Assembly (NCBI GenBank): GCA_017882985.1
Contig: JADGOK010000039.1
Location: forward strand, 1-7,179
Source: Acidimicrobiales bacterium
GTDB taxonomy: Bacteria; Actinomycetota; Acidimicrobiia; Acidimicrobiales; RAAP-2
Direction: 5' to 3'
Length of the DNA stretch: 7,179 nt
The notes beneath the pieces are model-generated. The model was not told where the DNA came from. It searched no databases and saw only the letters and a list, made by a program, of their open reading frames with translations. This document shows, one piece after another, positions 6,661 through 7,179 of this stretch (positions within the stretch are counted from its first letter, which is position 1; each line of letters starts with the position of its first letter). A program made the position numbers and the translations under genes.

Positions 6661-6666
6661 ACCATA
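6661..6666 (-). promoter_or_regulatory. candidate -10 box (TATGGT) of the AsnC-domain gene
   Basis: TATGGT on the minus strand fits TANNNT and lies 24 bases before the ATG at 6636. This leaves room for a short leader containing the GAAAGG site. It falls in the 53-base gap after the 72-residue protein gene, which suggests a separate promoter for the AsnC-domain gene. No -35 was recognised. Confidence 0.4.
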
Positions 6667-6689
6667 TTGCCCGCTTTTGGACGCCATCG

Positions 6690-6908
6690 CTAATCGTCGC
6701 GGAAGCGCTTGCCGATGTGCCACTGGAAGCAGTAGTCGCATCGGTAGGCGTTGAGGTCGACGCCGTTGAGGGTCCAAGCGAGCTGCGCGGCGCTCGCCGC
6801 TTCGGCTTCAGTGCGGTAGGCGCTCTTTGCGGGACCCTCGCGAGTGAAGTGCGAGGAGACCCGTCCTACCGGCCGGATGGGAGGCGTGGAACGGCGGCGT
6901 CGCTTCAT
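6690..6908 (-). CDS. small basic protein with a Cys-x-x-Cys/Trp-His motif, function unknown
   Basis: A 72-residue protein. It starts with a strongly basic tail, MKRRRR, and has further Arg/Lys up to about residue 32. An alanine-rich helical stretch follows (33-46, with TEAEAASAAQLAW), and it ends with AYRCDYCFQWHIGK (54-67). Cys57, Cys60 and His64 could hold a metal such as zinc, in a compact YRCxxCxxWHxG motif I associate with small uncharacterised actinobacterial and phage proteins. The basic tail plus a possible zinc knuckle would suit nucleic-acid or ribosome binding, but this is inference. No membrane segment or signal peptide. The ATG at 6908 is the only upstream candidate in this frame. 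A TAAGGT sequence 9 bases before it may be a -10 box or give an AAGG ribosome-binding site. It is divergent from the DUF3039 gene. Confidence 0.75.
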   Translation of the reverse strand: MKRRRRSTPPIRPVGRVSSHFTREGPAKSAYRTEAEAASAAQLAWTLNGVDLNAYRCDYCFQWHIGKRFRDD

Positions 6909-6917
6909 GGCACTACG

Positions 6918-6923
6918 ACCTTA
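6918..6923 (-). promoter_or_regulatory. candidate -10 box (TAAGGT) of the 72-residue protein gene
   Basis: TAAGGT on the minus strand fits TANNNT and ends 9 bases before the ATG at 6908. The same bases hold AAGG, which could instead serve as a somewhat distant ribosome-binding site, so the assignment is ambiguous. Confidence 0.4.
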
Positions 6924-6933
6924 ACCATCTCGG

Positions 6934-6939
6934 TAGGGT
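6934..6939 (+). promoter_or_regulatory. -10 box (TAGGGT) for a leaderless DUF3039 transcript
   Basis: TAGGGT, a common actinobacterial -10 sequence, ends 7 bases before the GTG at 6947. There is no Shine-Dalgarno sequence at a workable distance (GGG of TTGGGC is too close), so a leaderless mRNA is likely. It lies only 10 bases from the opposing -10 box of the minus-strand gene. Confidence 0.5.
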
Positions 6940-6946
6940 CTTGGGC

Positions 6947-7179
6947 GTGAGTACGCAGTCCGAAACCCAAGTCGTCGTTCACGCGACACCCGAAGTCGAT
7001 CAGGGCGATCACGAACGATTCACCCACATCGTGCTCGAGGGCTACACGCCCAAGGACGGAGAGTTCGTGGCGCTCGACAATTCGGTCGCGGGCGGAATGA
7101 TTAACGCAACACCGGTGAAGGCTCTCTGTGGCAAGGTGTGGGTTCCCGGTCGCGACCCCCAGAAGTATCCGATCTGTCC
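6947..7179 (+). CDS. DUF3039 family protein, C-terminus cut off by window edge
   Basis: The first 77 residues from the GTG at 6947 are present. Seen: a charged, variable N-terminus; FTHIVLEGY (25-33); then the conserved core VKALCGKVWVPGRDPQKYPIC (57-77). DUF3039 proteins have this ALCGKVWVPxRDPxKxPxC signature followed by a further Cys-containing tail, here just outside the window; the cysteines probably bind zinc. The family is small (roughly 60-100 residues), widely conserved in Actinobacteria and, as far as I know, without a defined function. The start is supported by the -10 box directly upstream; no alternative in-frame start precedes the conserved part convincingly. The gene is divergent from the other small Cys-motif gene. 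Confidence 0.9.
   Translation, partial: MSTQSETQVVVHATPEVDQGDHERFTHIVLEGYTPKDGEFVALDNSVAGGMINATPVKALCGKVWVPGRDPQKYPIC

Overview
The window is about 7.2 kb of GC-rich, densely packed bacterial DNA. It holds eight protein-coding genes, two of them cut by the window edges, and no RNA genes, insertion sequences, CRISPR arrays or obvious large repeats. The longest non-coding gap is 76 bases. Several points suggest a high-GC actinobacterium: a DUF3039 protein (a family known to me essentially from Actinobacteria), GTG starts, and -10 boxes of the form TANNNT placed 6-7 bases before start codons, which implies leaderless transcripts. The pairing of a GlpD with an alkyl-DHAP-synthase-like flavoprotein recalls mycobacterial and acidimicrobial genomes. 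The class (perhaps Acidimicrobiia) is only a guess.

Left block, minus strand, 3987 to 1. Three genes are read in the order glpD, an FAD-binding oxidase of the alkyldihydroxyacetonephosphate-synthase-like type, and an FGGY sugar/polyol kinase that runs off the left edge. They are 9 bases apart and then overlap by 7 bases, so they look like one operon. GlpD would feed electrons from glycerol 3-phosphate to quinone and yield DHAP. The kinase resembles glycerol kinase along its length, but three of the six glycerol-contact positions are changed, so its substrate is probably not plain glycerol. The function of the trio is the most open question here; an ether-lipid or glyceryl-ether role is one hypothesis.

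Middle block, plus strand, 4064 to 6403. This block runs divergently from glpD across a 76-base gap. It holds an acyl-CoA dehydrogenase followed by a class III CoA-transferase-family protein that carries the alpha-methylacyl-CoA racemase signature residues. The two could act in sequence on methyl-branched acyl-CoAs. Each has its own candidate leaderless promoter.

Right block, 6400 to 7179. On the minus strand lie a 78-residue stand-alone AsnC/Lrp effector-binding domain, whose stop codon overlaps that of the racemase gene, and a 72-residue basic protein with a Cys-x-x-Cys/Trp-His motif. Divergent from the latter, across a 38-base gap carrying a -10 box for each direction, is the start of a DUF3039 protein cut by the right edge.
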